From Vibrio chagasii (lineage in GTDB: Bacteria > Pseudomonadota > Gammaproteobacteria > Enterobacterales > Vibrionaceae), in contig NZ_MSCI01000002.1 of assembly GCF_002954585.1 (NCBI RefSeq), forward strand, positions 1,900,089 through 1,964,088: a stretch of 64,000 bases of DNA, read 5' to 3'. Of the stretch, positions 29,567 through 39,643 are shown one piece after another. Within the stretch, counting starts at the first letter, position 1. Every line of letters starts with the position of its first letter. A model generated the notes under the pieces. The model searched no databases, was not told the DNA's origin, and saw nothing but the letters and a program-made list of their open reading frames with translations. Both the position numbers and the translations under genes were made by a program.

Positions 29567-30016
29567 TCAAATCGACCTTAATATCGCTTCGCTCGACTCT
29601 TCGATTAAGTCCAAAACCAGTTCGAACCCATCCCCCTCTCCATAATACGGATCAGGCACCTCTTGATACTGCGAGTCACCGAAACTTAAAAACAACGCCA
29701 ATTTGTATTGCAAGTGTGCCGGACATTGGCTCATTAAATCAGTCAAGTTAGCTCTATCTGCTGCGAGGATTAAGTCAAACTCTTCAAAATCATTTGCGAC
29801 GACTTTTCGAGAAGTAATGCCCTTAAAGCTATAGCCTCGCTTCTCTCCTGCCGCTTTAGAGCGTGAATCCGGCGGATTGCCTTGATGGAAACCAATCGTC
29901 CCCGCAGAGTCGACTAGAACATCAATATTGAGCTGCTGTGCCTTCTTTCGTAATACCGCTTCACCTGTTGGCGAGCGACAAATATTCCCCATGCAAACCA
30001 CGAGTATCTTTTTCAT
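29567..30016 (-). CDS. Low-molecular-weight protein-tyrosine phosphatase
   Basis: A 149-residue enzyme with the P-loop CMGNICRS (Cys8-x5-Arg14) and the general acid in DPYYGEG. Relatives dephosphorylate tyrosine kinases of polysaccharide export (Wzb, Etp), but no such kinase gene is nearby, so the partner is unknown. It is divergent from cobO. Confidence 0.9.
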   Translation of the reverse strand: MKKILVVCMGNICRSPTGEAVLRKKAQQLNIDVLVDSAGTIGFHQGNPPDSRSKAAGEKRGYSFKGITSRKVVANDFEEFDLILAADRANLTDLMSQCPAHLQYKLALFLSFGDSQYQEVPDPYYGEGDGFELVLDLIEESSEAILRSI

Positions 30017-30100
30017 CCGTAATCACCTGTTCTTCCGATGGTTTTTGCTATCGTTAAGTTAGGCTATGATAGGCGCAATCACAACTTAAAAGGATTTGTT

Positions 30101-30706
30101 ATGTCGACTGAAGACAACAAAGAACAACGTCATAAAGCAAGACAACAGAAAGTAAAAGAACAAGTCGATGCTCGTGTCGCTGCAGCACAAGAAGTAAAAG
30201 GCCTATTACTGGTCATCACTGGTAATGGCAAAGGCAAATCGACCTCTGGCTTTGGCACCATAACTCGTGCAGTAGGTCACGGTAAGAAATGTGCGGTTGC
30301 TCAGTTTGTTAAAGGCACTTGGGATAACGGCGAGAAAAACGTCCTGCAAAAGCTAGATGTCGAGTTCCAAGTAATGGGTACTGGTTTTACGTGGGAAACA
30401 CAAAATAAAGCGCAAGATATAGAAGCGGCACAACGCGTATGGAAAGAGTGTAAGCGAATGCTGGCTGATGAGTCGATTGATGTGATTCTGTTTGATGAGC
30501 TGACTTACATGGTGAGCTACGGCTACATCGAGCTAGATGAAGTCGTTGAAGCGCTTAACAACCGTCCTAAGATGCAATCAGTGATCATTACAGGCCGTGG
30601 GGCACACCGCACACTGACTGAAATGGCAGACACGGTATCAGAGGTACGTAACGTGAAACACGCATTTGAATCTGGTGTTAAGGCGCTACAAGGCGTTGAC
30701 TGGTAA
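30101..30706 (+). CDS. cobO: Corrinoid adenosyltransferase (cob(I)yrinic acid a,c-diamide adenosyltransferase)
   Basis: Adds the 5'-deoxyadenosyl group from ATP to cob(I)alamin (also named btuR or cobA). P-loop GNGKGKSTSGFGT, then FVKGTWDNGEKN, VILFDELTYM and the C-terminal TEMADTVSEVRNVKH are family features. I start at MSTEDNKEQ behind AAAGGA; 21 upstream codons in frame are leader. 201 residues, near E. coli BtuR. Alone here, it probably serves salvage of imported corrinoids. Confidence 0.95.
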   Translation: MSTEDNKEQRHKARQQKVKEQVDARVAAAQEVKGLLLVITGNGKGKSTSGFGTITRAVGHGKKCAVAQFVKGTWDNGEKNVLQKLDVEFQVMGTGFTWETQNKAQDIEAAQRVWKECKRMLADESIDVILFDELTYMVSYGYIELDEVVEALNNRPKMQSVIITGRGAHRTLTEMADTVSEVRNVKHAFESGVKALQGVDW

Positions 30707-30719
30707 TCACCTTCAACCA

Positions 30720-30758
30720 GAGATCCCCGATCTCGGTCATTCTTCCCTCTCGAGGATG
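30720..30758 (-). repeat. Intergenic palindromic repeat, copy D (degenerate)
   Basis: Inverted copy of the 40-bp element: it keeps GAGATCCCCGA at one end and a GAGGATGA variant of the other. It begins 14 bases after the cobO stop. Confidence 0.5.
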
Positions 30759-30805
30759 AAGCCCACTAGGCTGCTGTATCCTTGAACAAAGGACGATTAC
30801 CTATA

Positions 30806-30846
30806 GTCATTCCCTAGAGCGAGGGACGAGTATCGTAGGGAATCTC
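30806..30846 (+). repeat. Intergenic palindromic repeat, copy C
   Basis: A 41-bp copy with perfect arms ATTCCCTA/TAGGGAAT. It faces copy D across 47 bases, between the convergent cobO and AsmA-like genes. Confidence 0.65.
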
Positions 30847-30871
30847 TCTTGAGTATTACCGATGCTAAAAT

Positions 30872-30911
30872 AAAAAGCGCCATTCCTACAATAGGAATGG
30901 CGCTTTGTTTA
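30872..30911 (-). terminator. Terminator after the AsmA-like gene
   Basis: AAGCGCCATTCCTA and TAGGAATGGCGCTT form a 14-bp stem; the minus strand continues TTTTA. It may work in both directions. Confidence 0.88.
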
Positions 30912-30928
30912 TAGACGACGAGTACTCG

Positions 30929-33055
30929 TTAGTTAAAGAAACCTTTCAATAAACCGTCTACGGCTTCTTTGGTCTTCTCATCTTTAATCTTATCCGTTAG
31001 CTTGTTAACACCACGGTCGATCTCTTTCTGTGCTTTTTGCTTTAACACATCATCAAAAACGAGAGCGAATTTCGGGTCAGCCCATTGGCCGGTCACCTTA
31101 ATTGGAATCGTGACATCTTTCAGATCATCAATCCCCTTACCGCCCTGACCTTCTAATGTGCCAACAATCGATGTTCTTACTAGGAAGTCTACCGCTTCAT
31201 TGATGAAGTTCGCTTTACCTTGGCCTGTAACGCGCAGTAGTGGTGATTGTGCCGACAAGTCATTCGTTGAAACCCAACCTTTATCAACCTTAAGCGTCGC
31301 TTTCATCGCACTAAAGTCAGTCTTTTTAGCTTCATTTGTGCTTTCAACTTTCTCGCCTTTGATCTTCGCGTAATTCTCACGAATCAGTTGGGCAACGTTG
31401 ATGCCGTTAACCGCACCATCTTCAAAGTTAATCGCGATAGTACCAACTAGGTTCTTTTTGATTCCTGTTGGTGTAAGGCTCTTACCTTTCACATTCACAT
31501 CGATATTGCCTGTACCTTCAAGCATATCGTTACCAGCAACATCAACCAGCAATGGCTGAACTTTCACACCTTTAATTCTCTTCTTAGCAGTGTAAGTCGC
31601 TGGTGTTTTACGAGCGTCTAGTTTCGCTGTCGCAGAGATAGAACCTTGGTAAAGGTTTGATGTGAATGAAGTCAATTCAGCAACACCGCGGTTAACAGAG
31701 AATGCCGTTTTAACATTCTGCATTTTCGCATTGTTTGCTTTGAACTTATCGATAGTGATATCACCTTTCACATCGAGCGTTTTAAGAGCAGAGAGGTCAG
31801 GTTCAACTTCTTTTGCTTGTGCAGAGCTGCCTGACTTTAACGTTGAACCACCAGCAGAACCAGAAGGCGACGTGCTCGCGGTTTCTGTTGAATTACCTAG
31901 ACCTAGCAACTCGTCTAAATCAATGTTCGGGCTATGTAGCGAGAAACGAACCTTTGGTATGTCTGACAGAGTAACGTCAGCCTTACCGTCTAACGCGATA
32001 GAGTTAGCTTGTAGCTTCTCTAGCACAAAGCTCAAATGGCTCTTTGTTAGATCAAAGCTAAGGTCAGAAAACATATCAACTTTCATTGGTGATTGAGGAA
32101 GCGTATCACCCTTGAACGTAGAGTCTAACGTTAACTTGTTCAGTGTCACTTTTGAAATGGCTTTATCAACCGTTAGCTCACCGCCACCTTTCAGATCTAA
32201 ATCTAGACCAGCAGCTTTACCAACCACAGCGTAAGTCAGTTGGTTAACCTTATCGAACTCAAACGTATCTAAACCAATCTTTGCCGAGTCAATCGACGTA
32301 GCAGGGTCATTAAACTTAGCGTTTAGATCGATATTACGTAGCGCATAGCTTGCAAAGCCTTCAGCCAGTTTGAACTCTGCGCTACCGTTAGCTGAGAATT
32401 TTTGTTGGTTGTTCTCACCAGACGCAGCGAAAGTTGCCGTCGTCCATGTGTCTACTGCGAACTCAGATAGATTCAAAGACACATCGTAGAGCTTAGTGAA
32501 AGAGCCGGCTTGCTTGTCGTCCATTTCAAATAGTGCATTTGAAATAGTCACGCCCGCTAGATTTATTGTCCAACCTGATGCTTCTGCTGCAGTTTGCTCT
32601 TGTGGAGCCTGCGCTGGTTCAGACGTTGTCTCAGCAGCTGGCGCCGATGTATCAGATGCAGATGCTTGCGTCAGCGCATCAATATTTTTACGGCCATCTT
32701 TAAGCGTTTCTAAGTAGAACTCTGCGCCATCTAGAGTGATGTTACCGATCTCTAGTTGGTTGCTAAATAGCGGAGTAACCGAAACATCAACGCCAACCGT
32801 ATCAACCTTAAATAGATTCGGTTGCGTAAAACCTTCTGGGTTGCGTAATTCAGTTTGACCAAGCTCGAAGCCAATAGATGGGAAGAATTGCCAGCTGATA
32901 TCACCCTCGATCACTAGCTCAAGGCCGGTGTGTTTCTGGGCTTGTTCGACAATTAATGGCTTAAATTGGTTGGGATTCACTAACAGTACTAGTGCCAAAA
33001 TTGCTGCAACAACAATAAACACTGGCACAGCTATGAAAATGAGTAGTTTCTTCAT
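30929..33055 (-). CDS. AsmA family protein
   Basis: A large inner-membrane-anchored periplasmic protein of the AsmA/TamB-like group, thought to help lipid transport to, and balance of, the outer membrane. An N-terminal anchor (LLIFIAVPVFIVVAAILALV) is followed by a conserved AsmA N-domain (TGLELVIEGDISWQFFPS), a Ser/Ala/Thr-rich linker near residue 145, and a C-terminal AsmA_2 domain. I favour the second ATG (MKKLLIF) with AAGGA eight bases before; the first would add two residues. 708 residues. The orthology to E. coli AsmA itself is likely but not certain, as vibrios have several paralogs. Confidence 0.85.
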   Translation of the reverse strand: MKKLLIFIAVPVFIVVAAILALVLLVNPNQFKPLIVEQAQKHTGLELVIEGDISWQFFPSIGFELGQTELRNPEGFTQPNLFKVDTVGVDVSVTPLFSNQLEIGNITLDGAEFYLETLKDGRKNIDALTQASASDTSAPAAETTSEPAQAPQEQTAAEASGWTINLAGVTISNALFEMDDKQAGSFTKLYDVSLNLSEFAVDTWTTATFAASGENNQQKFSANGSAEFKLAEGFASYALRNIDLNAKFNDPATSIDSAKIGLDTFEFDKVNQLTYAVVGKAAGLDLDLKGGGELTVDKAISKVTLNKLTLDSTFKGDTLPQSPMKVDMFSDLSFDLTKSHLSFVLEKLQANSIALDGKADVTLSDIPKVRFSLHSPNIDLDELLGLGNSTETASTSPSGSAGGSTLKSGSSAQAKEVEPDLSALKTLDVKGDITIDKFKANNAKMQNVKTAFSVNRGVAELTSFTSNLYQGSISATAKLDARKTPATYTAKKRIKGVKVQPLLVDVAGNDMLEGTGNIDVNVKGKSLTPTGIKKNLVGTIAINFEDGAVNGINVAQLIRENYAKIKGEKVESTNEAKKTDFSAMKATLKVDKGWVSTNDLSAQSPLLRVTGQGKANFINEAVDFLVRTSIVGTLEGQGGKGIDDLKDVTIPIKVTGQWADPKFALVFDDVLKQKAQKEIDRGVNKLTDKIKDEKTKEAVDGLLKGFFN

Positions 33056-33078
33056 CCGCATATTCCTTGCTTAGATTC

Positions 33079-33110
33079 CAAAAGAAAGTGGCACTATAAA
33101 AGTGCCACTG
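33079..33110 (-). terminator. Second terminator downstream of udk
   Basis: AGTGGCACT/AGTGCCACT stem followed on the minus strand by TTTCTTTT, just ahead of the AsmA-like gene. Confidence 0.7.
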
Positions 33111-33116
33111 ATTCGG

Positions 33117-33148
33117 TAAAAAATAAAGCTAAGTGAGTCACTTAGGCA
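33117..33148 (-). terminator. First terminator downstream of udk
   Basis: CTAAGTG-A/C-rich loop-CACTTAG stem followed on the minus strand by TTTATTTTTT, 15 bases after the udk stop. Confidence 0.75.
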
Positions 33149-33162
33149 AAACTTTTATTCGA

Positions 33163-33804
33163 TTAAGACTTCAACAACTTCGCAATGTGCGCTTTCAATA
33201 CATCAATCGCGATACGGTTTTTACCACCACGAGGAACGATGATGTCTGCATGTTGTTTTGAAGGCTCGATAAACTGCATGAACATTGGACGTACTGTTTC
33301 TTGGTATTGCTTTAGTACTGTATCCATTGTGCGACCACGCTCTTCAACGTCGCGCTTAACACGGCGTAGTAGACAGATGTCTAGTGGTGTATCCATGAAC
33401 ACACTTGCGTGCATTAGGTTACGAAGACGTGGGTCTGTTAATAGCAGAATACCTTCTAAAATGATCACTTTCTTAGGAGTAAGTGTAGTCGTTTCAGAAG
33501 TACGTGTATGTTCTGTGTAGCTGTACTCTGGTACTTCTACAGCGTTGCCGCTCATCAGCTGCTGTAAATGCTCACATAACAGATCATGGTCCAGTGCATT
33601 TGGGTGATCGTAGTTGGTTTTAACACGCTCTTCCATACTCAAGTGGCTTTGGTCGCTGTAATAGCAATCTTCCGTGATAACACCAATTTGATGGTCGCCT
33701 ACTTTTTCGCGCAGCTCATTATAAATCGTACTAGCAATCAGACTTTTTCCTGAAGCTGAAGCGCCAGCGATACCTACGATGACACATTGATTATTATCAG
33801 ACAT
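33163..33804 (-). CDS. udk: Uridine/cytidine kinase
   Basis: Phosphorylates uridine and cytidine in pyrimidine salvage. P-loop [37 protein letters not shown], and [14 protein letters not shown] match the family. The true start is MSDNNQ; 31 codons upstream in frame are not conserved and cross the promoter. 213 residues, E. coli length. It follows apbC on the same strand after about 256 bases, with no clear signal seen in that gap. Confidence 0.96.
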   Translation of the reverse strand: MSDNNQCVIVGIAGASASGKSLIASTIYNELREKVGDHQIGVITEDCYYSDQSHLSMEERVKTNYDHPNALDHDLLCEHLQQLMSGNAVEVPEYSYTEHTRTSETTTLTPKKVIILEGILLLTDPRLRNLMHASVFMDTPLDICLLRRVKRDVEERGRTMDTVLKQYQETVRPMFMQFIEPSKQHADIIVPRGGKNRIAIDVLKAHIAKLLKS

Positions 33805-34060
33805 TATTTTGCACCCGATATGGTTTGGTGGTGGGAATAGATAAACCGCCTGATTATAGGGGCTAAAGCACTGAGATTCTAGTCGCCATTTTAGCAAATT
33901 GCAGTCAAATTGATGATCTCAATACATTTACTTGAGATAATCGTTTGCTTTTAAAAAACTTGCCTACAACTGTTTGCACAGACTGAATGATCGGCTCGCC
34001 GAAAACCAATAACTATTTATCTAATCCATCATTATTTATACAGTGTGAGAAAAAACCTAA

Positions 34061-35137
34061 CTATTCGACCATAGAAAAGTTGATCGCTTCTGGTCGCGCT
34101 TTACCCGTCCAAAACATTTTAGCCGCGACATTTTCAGCGAGCTCTAGGTAATGGTGTGTGTGCTCGCTGTCTGGGCGACGCACTACCGTTGGACAGCCCG
34201 CATCGATGTCTTCACGAACATCAATATGCAGTGGGATTTGCGCTAAGATATCGAGGTAGAACTCTTCAGACATAGCTTCTGCACCACCAGCGCCAAAGAT
34301 ATGCTCTTTCTCACCACAGTGACTACATATATGGTAGCTCATGTTTTCAACTAAGCCTGCTACAGGCACACTCACTTTATCGAACATCGCGACACCTTTA
34401 CGTGCGTCTGCTAATGCCAGATCTTGAGGAGTAGTCACAACAACCGCACCAGTTACTGGGATTTGTTGAGATAGAGTTAATTGGATATCACCCGTACCCG
34501 GTGGCATATCGATCACAAGGTAATCCAGCTCTGGCCATACGGTTTCATTCACAAGCTGACCCAGTGCTTTTGCCGCCATCGGGCCACGCCAAATAGCGGC
34601 GTCATCTTTCGATACAAGGTAACCAATTGAATGAGTGAAAATACCGTGAGCTTCGATTGGCATCATCCACTTATTGTTTTGCACTTCTGGCTTCGCCTCT
34701 AATTGACCAAGCATCATAGGAACCGATGGGCCGTAGATGTCCGCATCCAACAAACCGACTTTTGAACCAGATTTAGATAAAGCCAACGCAAGGTTAACTG
34801 AAGTCGTTGATTTACCCACCCCGCCCTTGGCAGAAGTGACGGCAATAATATTCTTCACGCCTTTCAGTGGTGTTGAGACCGTCGTTTCAAGTGCCGACGG
34901 CTTGACCTTCACTTCAAATTGAAAAGCATTCACAAGCTTTTGTTCAATCTGAGCGTTAATCCAATTTTCAAGATCAACAGCAAGCTGATTCGCAGCGAAA
35001 GGCAAAGTAATAACAAACGCTCCACGAGGATCAACAGAGACAATATTTTGGTGTAGCGCCCACTCTGGGATGAGGATTGGTGACTCAAACTCATTCAACC
35101 ATGAACAGAAATCTTGCTTCGAAGTAAAGTTACGCAT
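34061..35137 (-). CDS. apbC: Iron-sulfur cluster carrier ApbC/Mrp
   Basis: A P-loop NTPase that holds and hands over Fe-S clusters in the cytosol. Seen: deviant Walker A SAKGGVGKSTTS at about residues 102-113, MPPGTGDIQLTL, and the cluster-binding pair in HICSHCGEKEH. The N-terminal 90 residues form a short MIP18-like domain. 358 residues. It is divergent from metG, the same order as in E. coli. Confidence 0.95.
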   Translation of the reverse strand: MRNFTSKQDFCSWLNEFESPILIPEWALHQNIVSVDPRGAFVITLPFAANQLAVDLENWINAQIEQKLVNAFQFEVKVKPSALETTVSTPLKGVKNIIAVTSAKGGVGKSTTSVNLALALSKSGSKVGLLDADIYGPSVPMMLGQLEAKPEVQNNKWMMPIEAHGIFTHSIGYLVSKDDAAIWRGPMAAKALGQLVNETVWPELDYLVIDMPPGTGDIQLTLSQQIPVTGAVVVTTPQDLALADARKGVAMFDKVSVPVAGLVENMSYHICSHCGEKEHIFGAGGAEAMSEEFYLDILAQIPLHIDVREDIDAGCPTVVRRPDSEHTHHYLELAENVAAKMFWTGKARPEAINFSMVE

Positions 35138-35294
35138 TGGGGCTCCTTTTTTTATTTATGCTATCACCCACGAGATGAAGACTGAACCCCTAAAAAACTA
35201 GGGGAATCCTTTGTCTGATACCTTGGCGTATCACACGTTATAAAGTAGTATTACCAATCAAATTTATACCTATCAAAAAAGCGAATTATTAAGT

Positions 35295-37355
35295 ATGGCA
35301 ACTGATCCAAGACAACTTTTGGTAACTTGTGCGCTTCCGTACGCTAACGGCTCTATTCACCTTGGCCATATGCTTGAGCATATCCAAGCTGATATCTGGG
35401 TTCGATACCAGCGTCTGCGTGGCAACACTGTAAACTTCATCTGTGCTGACGATGCTCACGGCACGCCAATTATGCTTAAAGCTCAACAGATGGGTATCAC
35501 ACCAGAAGAGATGATCGCTGCTGTTAGTGAAGAGCACCAAAAAGACTTCGCTGGCTTTGATATCAGCTTTGACAACTACCACAGCACGCACAGCGAAGAG
35601 AACCGTGAACTGGCTTCTCACATCTACCTAGAACTTAAAAAGAACGGCTTCATTTCAAGCCGCACTATTTCTCAGCTTTTCGACCCTGAGAAAGAAATGT
35701 TCCTACCGGACCGTTTCGTAAAAGGTACTTGCCCTAAGTGTAAGTCAGAAGACCAGTACGGTGATAACTGTGATAACTGTGGTGAGACATACAGCCCAAC
35801 TGAGCTAATCGAACCTAAGTCTGCGGTTTCTGGCGCAACTCCAGTAATGAAAGACTCTGAGCACTTCTTCTTCGACCTGCCTCAGTTCGAAAGCATGCTA
35901 AAAGAGTGGACACGTTCTGGCTCACTGCAAGCTGAAACAGCAAACAAAATGCAAGAGTGGTTCGAGTCTGGTCTACAACAGTGGGATATCTCTCGTGATG
36001 CACCATACTTTGGCTTCGAAATCCCAGGCGAAAAAGACAAGTTCTTCTACGTATGGCTAGATGCACCAATCGGCTACATGGGCTCTTTCAAGAACCTATG
36101 TGACAAGCGCGACGATTTAGACTTTAACGAGTACTGGAAGAAAGACAGCACCGCTGAACTTTACCACTTCATCGGTAAAGACATCGTTTACTTCCACAGC
36201 CTATTCTGGCCTGCAATGCTAGAAGGTTCTGGTTTCCGTAAGCCAAACAACGTATTCGTACACGGCTACGTAACAGTAAACGGCGCTAAGATGTCTAAGT
36301 CTAAAGGCACATTCATCAAAGCAAGCACATACCTAGACCACCTAGACCCTGAGTGTCTACGTTACTATTACGCTGCAAAACTAAACAGCCGTATCGACGA
36401 CCTTGACCTTAACCTTGAAGACTTCACTCAACGTGTAAACGCTGACGTAGTAAACAAGATTGTTAACCTAGCTTCTCGTAACGCAGGTTTCATCACTAAG
36501 CGCTTCGAAGGCAAGCTATCTGCTGAATTTGCAGAGCCAGAGCTTTACAACGAATTCGTTGCAGCTGCTGAGCGTATCGGTGATCTATACGAAACTCGTG
36601 AATTCAGCCGTGCTATCCGTGAGATCACTGCACTAGCAGATAAAGCGAACCAGTACATCGACGAAAAAGCACCTTGGGTTCTTGCAAAAGAAGAAGGTAA
36701 AGAGAAAGAGCTTCAAGAAGTTTCCTCTGTAGGTATCAACCTATTCCGCGTACTAATGGCTTACCTGAAACCAGTAATGCCAGAGCTTGCAGCTCGTACG
36801 GAAGCTTTCCTAAACGAAGAGCTAACGTGGGAAGGCGTTGCTACTCCACTAACTGATCACGAGATCACTAAGTTCAAAGCGCTATTTAGCCGTATTGACC
36901 CTAAGAAAGTGGAAGCGATGATTGAGTCTTCTAAAGAAGACGCAGCAGCAGAAATGGCAGCTAAAGAGAAAGCGGAAGCTGAGAAAGAAAAAGCAAGCCA
37001 AACTGAGCTAGATAAAGAGCCAATCGCTGAAGAGATTGAATTTGACGCGTTCGCAGCCGTTGATATGCGTATTGCTCGTATCATCTCTTGTGAAGAAGTT
37101 CCAAAAGCGAACAAGCTACTGAAGTTCCAACTGGACATCGGTGGTGAGACTCGCCAAGTATTCTCTGGCATTAAGTCAGCATACAAACCTGAAGAGCTAG
37201 AAGGCAAGCTAACTGTTATGGTTGCAAACCTAAAACCTCGTAAGATGAAGTTTGGTATGTCTGAAGGCATGATCCTAGCAGCGGGCCCTGGCGGCAGCGA
37301 CCTATGGATTCTTGAGCCACACGAAGGTGCTCAACCTGGTATGCGTGTAATGTAA
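35295..37355 (+). CDS. metG: Methionyl-tRNA synthetase
   Basis: Charges tRNA-Met with methionine. Seen: HLGH at residues 22-25, the zinc knuckles [23 protein letters not shown] near 332-336, and a C-terminal tRNA-binding domain (residues about 580-686, after a Lys/Glu/Ala-rich linker) that dimerises the enzyme. 686 residues. The 157-base gap to apbC holds both promoters. Confidence 0.98.
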   Translation: MATDPRQLLVTCALPYANGSIHLGHMLEHIQADIWVRYQRLRGNTVNFICADDAHGTPIMLKAQQMGITPEEMIAAVSEEHQKDFAGFDISFDNYHSTHSEENRELASHIYLELKKNGFISSRTISQLFDPEKEMFLPDRFVKGTCPKCKSEDQYGDNCDNCGETYSPTELIEPKSAVSGATPVMKDSEHFFFDLPQFESMLKEWTRSGSLQAETANKMQEWFESGLQQWDISRDAPYFGFEIPGEKDKFFYVWLDAPIGYMGSFKNLCDKRDDLDFNEYWKKDSTAELYHFIGKDIVYFHSLFWPAMLEGSGFRKPNNVFVHGYVTVNGAKMSKSKGTFIKASTYLDHLDPECLRYYYAAKLNSRIDDLDLNLEDFTQRVNADVVNKIVNLASRNAGFITKRFEGKLSAEFAEPELYNEFVAAAERIGDLYETREFSRAIREITALADKANQYIDEKAPWVLAKEEGKEKELQEVSSVGINLFRVLMAYLKPVMPELAARTEAFLNEELTWEGVATPLTDHEITKFKALFSRIDPKKVEAMIESSKEDAAAEMAAKEKAEAEKEKASQTELDKEPIAEEIEFDAFAAVDMRIARIISCEEVPKANKLLKFQLDIGGETRQVFSGIKSAYKPEELEGKLTVMVANLKPRKMKFGMSEGMILAAGPGGSDLWILEPHEGAQPGMRVM

Positions 37356-37387
37356 TTCTGACCTCTGTCAGATAAAGCATTCACTGC

Positions 37388-37444
37388 CAAATCCCTGATG
37401 TAACTTAACTTGAAAGAGTTAATAAACATCGGGGATTTTTTATA
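37388..37444 (+). terminator. Terminator after metG
   Basis: AAATCCC-T-GATGT and ACATC-G-GGGATTT arms with a 27-base loop, then TTTTTTATAT. The loop itself can form small extra pairs. Confidence 0.75.
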
Positions 37445-37571
37445 TCTACCGAAAACCGGCGTTCTCTGTTAGAGTCGCCATCAACTATGCTAAGTAAAGT
37501 ATCACAAGGTTAACGACAGCAATGTGCCGTTTGAAGCTACTTTACTCTCTAAACCTTTTTAGGACACCTCT

Positions 37572-38051
37572 GTGACTAACAACGAAATCTTGCGTCGTAT
37601 TCAACACGCACTAAACCTTAAGAACGCACAAATCATCAAAGCTATTGAGCAAGCGGATGTGACTGTTGCCCACGACCAAGTGATTAACTGGCTAAAAGCG
37701 GATAACGATAAGTCATGCTCTAAAATGAAAGACAAAGAGTTAGCGGTATTCCTAAATGGTTTCATCAACCTTAAGCGCGGTAAAAAAGAAGGGGCTCAGC
37801 CAAAGCCTGAAGTTGCACTTACCAACAACATGATTTTCATGAAGCTACGTATTGCGTTGAACATGAAAGCAGAAGACGTGCTCGATGTATTAGAAGTGGT
37901 GGGTATCAGCCTAAGCAAATACGAAATTGGTGCCTACTTCCGCAAGCCTGAAAACAAAAACTACAAAGTATGTGAAGACCAATTGCTTTGTGATTTCCTA
38001 AATGGTGTTCAATTTACTAACCGCCCAGACTCAGAAGAGTTCGCAGGTTAA
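37572..38051 (+). CDS. yehS: DUF1456 family protein YehS
   Basis: A 159-residue cytosolic protein built from two DUF1456 repeats of about 70 residues, each ending in a similar stretch (ELAVFLNGFI and LLCDFLNGVQ). The start is GTG. The function is unknown. The repeat is a helical unit, perhaps for nucleic-acid or protein contact. It converges on fadR with a shared terminator. Confidence 0.88.
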   Translation: MTNNEILRRIQHALNLKNAQIIKAIEQADVTVAHDQVINWLKADNDKSCSKMKDKELAVFLNGFINLKRGKKEGAQPKPEVALTNNMIFMKLRIALNMKAEDVLDVLEVVGISLSKYEIGAYFRKPENKNYKVCEDQLLCDFLNGVQFTNRPDSEEFAG

Positions 38052-38081
38052 CTACTAGCAAATTAGCCAAACTCTTGATAA

Positions 38082-38124
38082 ATAAAAAGCGGCGAGATAA
38101 TTGAATTATCTCGCCGCTTTTCTT
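38082..38124. terminator. Bidirectional terminator between yehS and fadR
   Basis: AAAGCGGCGAGATAAT-TGA-ATTATCTCGCCGCTTT is a perfect 16-bp stem with T runs on both strands. Confidence 0.93.
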
Positions 38125-38163
38125 TGTTCTTACTTTAGAGACTGCCTGGGTTAATCAAAAAGA

Positions 38164-39003
38164 TTAGCTATCGTCTTCCGTAAAGTTCGTTGGTAACGTC
38201 GTTTTCATTTCGTTCCAGATCTGTGCACTTGCGATACCATAATTACGAATAACCAAAGGCAAGTTTTCACGTTGACCGCTCTCACAGATAACAAACAGCT
38301 CTTTATAGAACTCCATCGCTAGGCGACGCGCTTCTGGGTTAGAGAAGTAGTAGCTACCGATACGGTCGTAAAGCTTACGTACGCCATTAAAGATCAGACC
38401 GTAAATTTGGTTACCTGAATGGAACGCTAAGCGTTGGAACAGCATGTAGTCGTAAAAGTTAAACGTCTTCGCAATTAAGATCGTCTGACGTTTTGCTTCG
38501 TCTTTCTCTGTGTCTTCTTTAACAGCTTGCTTGATCTTGTCTGCATACGGAGACGATTCTAGGAAGTCATCCCATGTAGGTGCCGCAAGTAGCGCTTCAC
38601 ACGATTCAATCACATTACTGATTGTACGCTCTGAAGCCTCTTTATTTGCTTTGAATGCATAACGCATGAAAATCGGGCTGATATTAGTACGAGCAGCAAG
38701 CAGGTCTTCTACCATCTTGCTTGCGTTATCAACATCCAGAGTCATTAGCGTATCAAGGATATGAAGGCCTGATGTCTCCATAAACTGGTTAACTTTAGTT
38801 GGTTTGCCATGTTGGATTGTTAACCAACCATCACGAGCAAGACGTTGTAGTACTTCACGAAGCGTAGTACGTGTAACACCAATTAGCTCAGAAAGCTCGC
38901 GCTCTGCTGGCAAGATAGAACCTGGAGGGAAACGGCCATTCCAAATACTTTCAATGATATACTTTTCTGCAAATCCTGCCGGGCTCTTCGCCTTAATGAC
39001 CAT
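38164..39003 (-). CDS. fadR: Fatty acid metabolism regulator FadR, enlarged Vibrio form
   Basis: A GntR-family regulator that represses beta-oxidation and activates unsaturated fatty acid genes; long-chain acyl-CoA releases it from DNA. The N-terminal winged helix ([29 protein letters not shown]) is strongly conserved. The protein has 279 residues against 239 in E. coli; the extra 40 lie in the effector domain around residues 137-180. This insertion is known from Vibrio FadR, where a second acyl-CoA site has been described. It is divergent from nhaB, as in E. coli. Confidence 0.96.
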   Translation of the reverse strand: MVIKAKSPAGFAEKYIIESIWNGRFPPGSILPAERELSELIGVTRTTLREVLQRLARDGWLTIQHGKPTKVNQFMETSGLHILDTLMTLDVDNASKMVEDLLAARTNISPIFMRYAFKANKEASERTISNVIESCEALLAAPTWDDFLESSPYADKIKQAVKEDTEKDEAKRQTILIAKTFNFYDYMLFQRLAFHSGNQIYGLIFNGVRKLYDRIGSYYFSNPEARRLAMEFYKELFVICESGQRENLPLVIRNYGIASAQIWNEMKTTLPTNFTEDDS

Positions 39004-39308
39004 CTACACTTCAATCCAATTAAATTATTTTCTTCTAATTTACTCATCATACCACTAGTAAAGGCGAGCGGAAACACCCTCAAAAATTTTACACCCCAAA
39101 AACACCAGTAGAGCTAAAGCTCTAAAGTTAAACTCATGTTTCCGTCCAAGGTTTGCAAAGCAAGTCTATATAAATCAGCATTTCAACAAATAATTAACAC
39201 AATAAATTTTCTTTAAAATCAACAATATTGGTCATATTTTCAAAGCCATCAAATTGCAATATTAAGTTGTAATAATCATATATAAACCGTCTTTATTCTG
39301 TAAATTTC

Positions 39309-39330
39309 AATCATTTCGCTGAAATATCGA
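39309..39330. promoter_or_regulatory. Small palindrome in the fadR-nhaB gap
   Basis: ATTTC-GCT-GAAAT lies near the middle of the 640-base divergent gap and could be an operator, but no family is recognised. The fadR half of the gap is AT-rich without other clear signals. Confidence 0.25.
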
Positions 39331-39399
39331 TTCTAGTCGGTTTTTATCACATTTTAAGTGGTATGCTTCCGCTACTTTGATCGCGTTTCTCACACAAAA

Positions 39400-39643
39400 A
39401 AGAGGTATTTTAGGTGCTACAGGGCTTTTCCTGTTGACTAAATGTTATCTAAGAGTAGAGTTGCGCTCAAAAATAAGCAGTGCTTGAGTCTCTAAGGGAG
39501 TGACTTGGCAAGACCACAGAACATTACATGGAATGTAGTTTTTCTAAGTCACTGTTAGTTGTAGTTTTTAACACTTTCTATAGCTCGATTCTCAAAATGT
39601 TGTATTGCTTGTCTATTCATAATCAACATAAAAGAGTATTAAC
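39400..39643 (+). promoter_or_regulatory. Structured leader candidate ahead of nhaB
   Basis: AGTGACTT (39499-39506) pairs perfectly with AAGTCACT (39546-39553), with an inner ACATT/AATGT stem (39521-39525 and 39532-39536). Upstream, CTCAA and TTGAG arms near 39458-39488 could form another stem. A long folded leader before a sodium/proton antiporter suggests an RNA element that responds to ions or pH, but it does not match a riboswitch I recognise. Confidence 0.3.
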
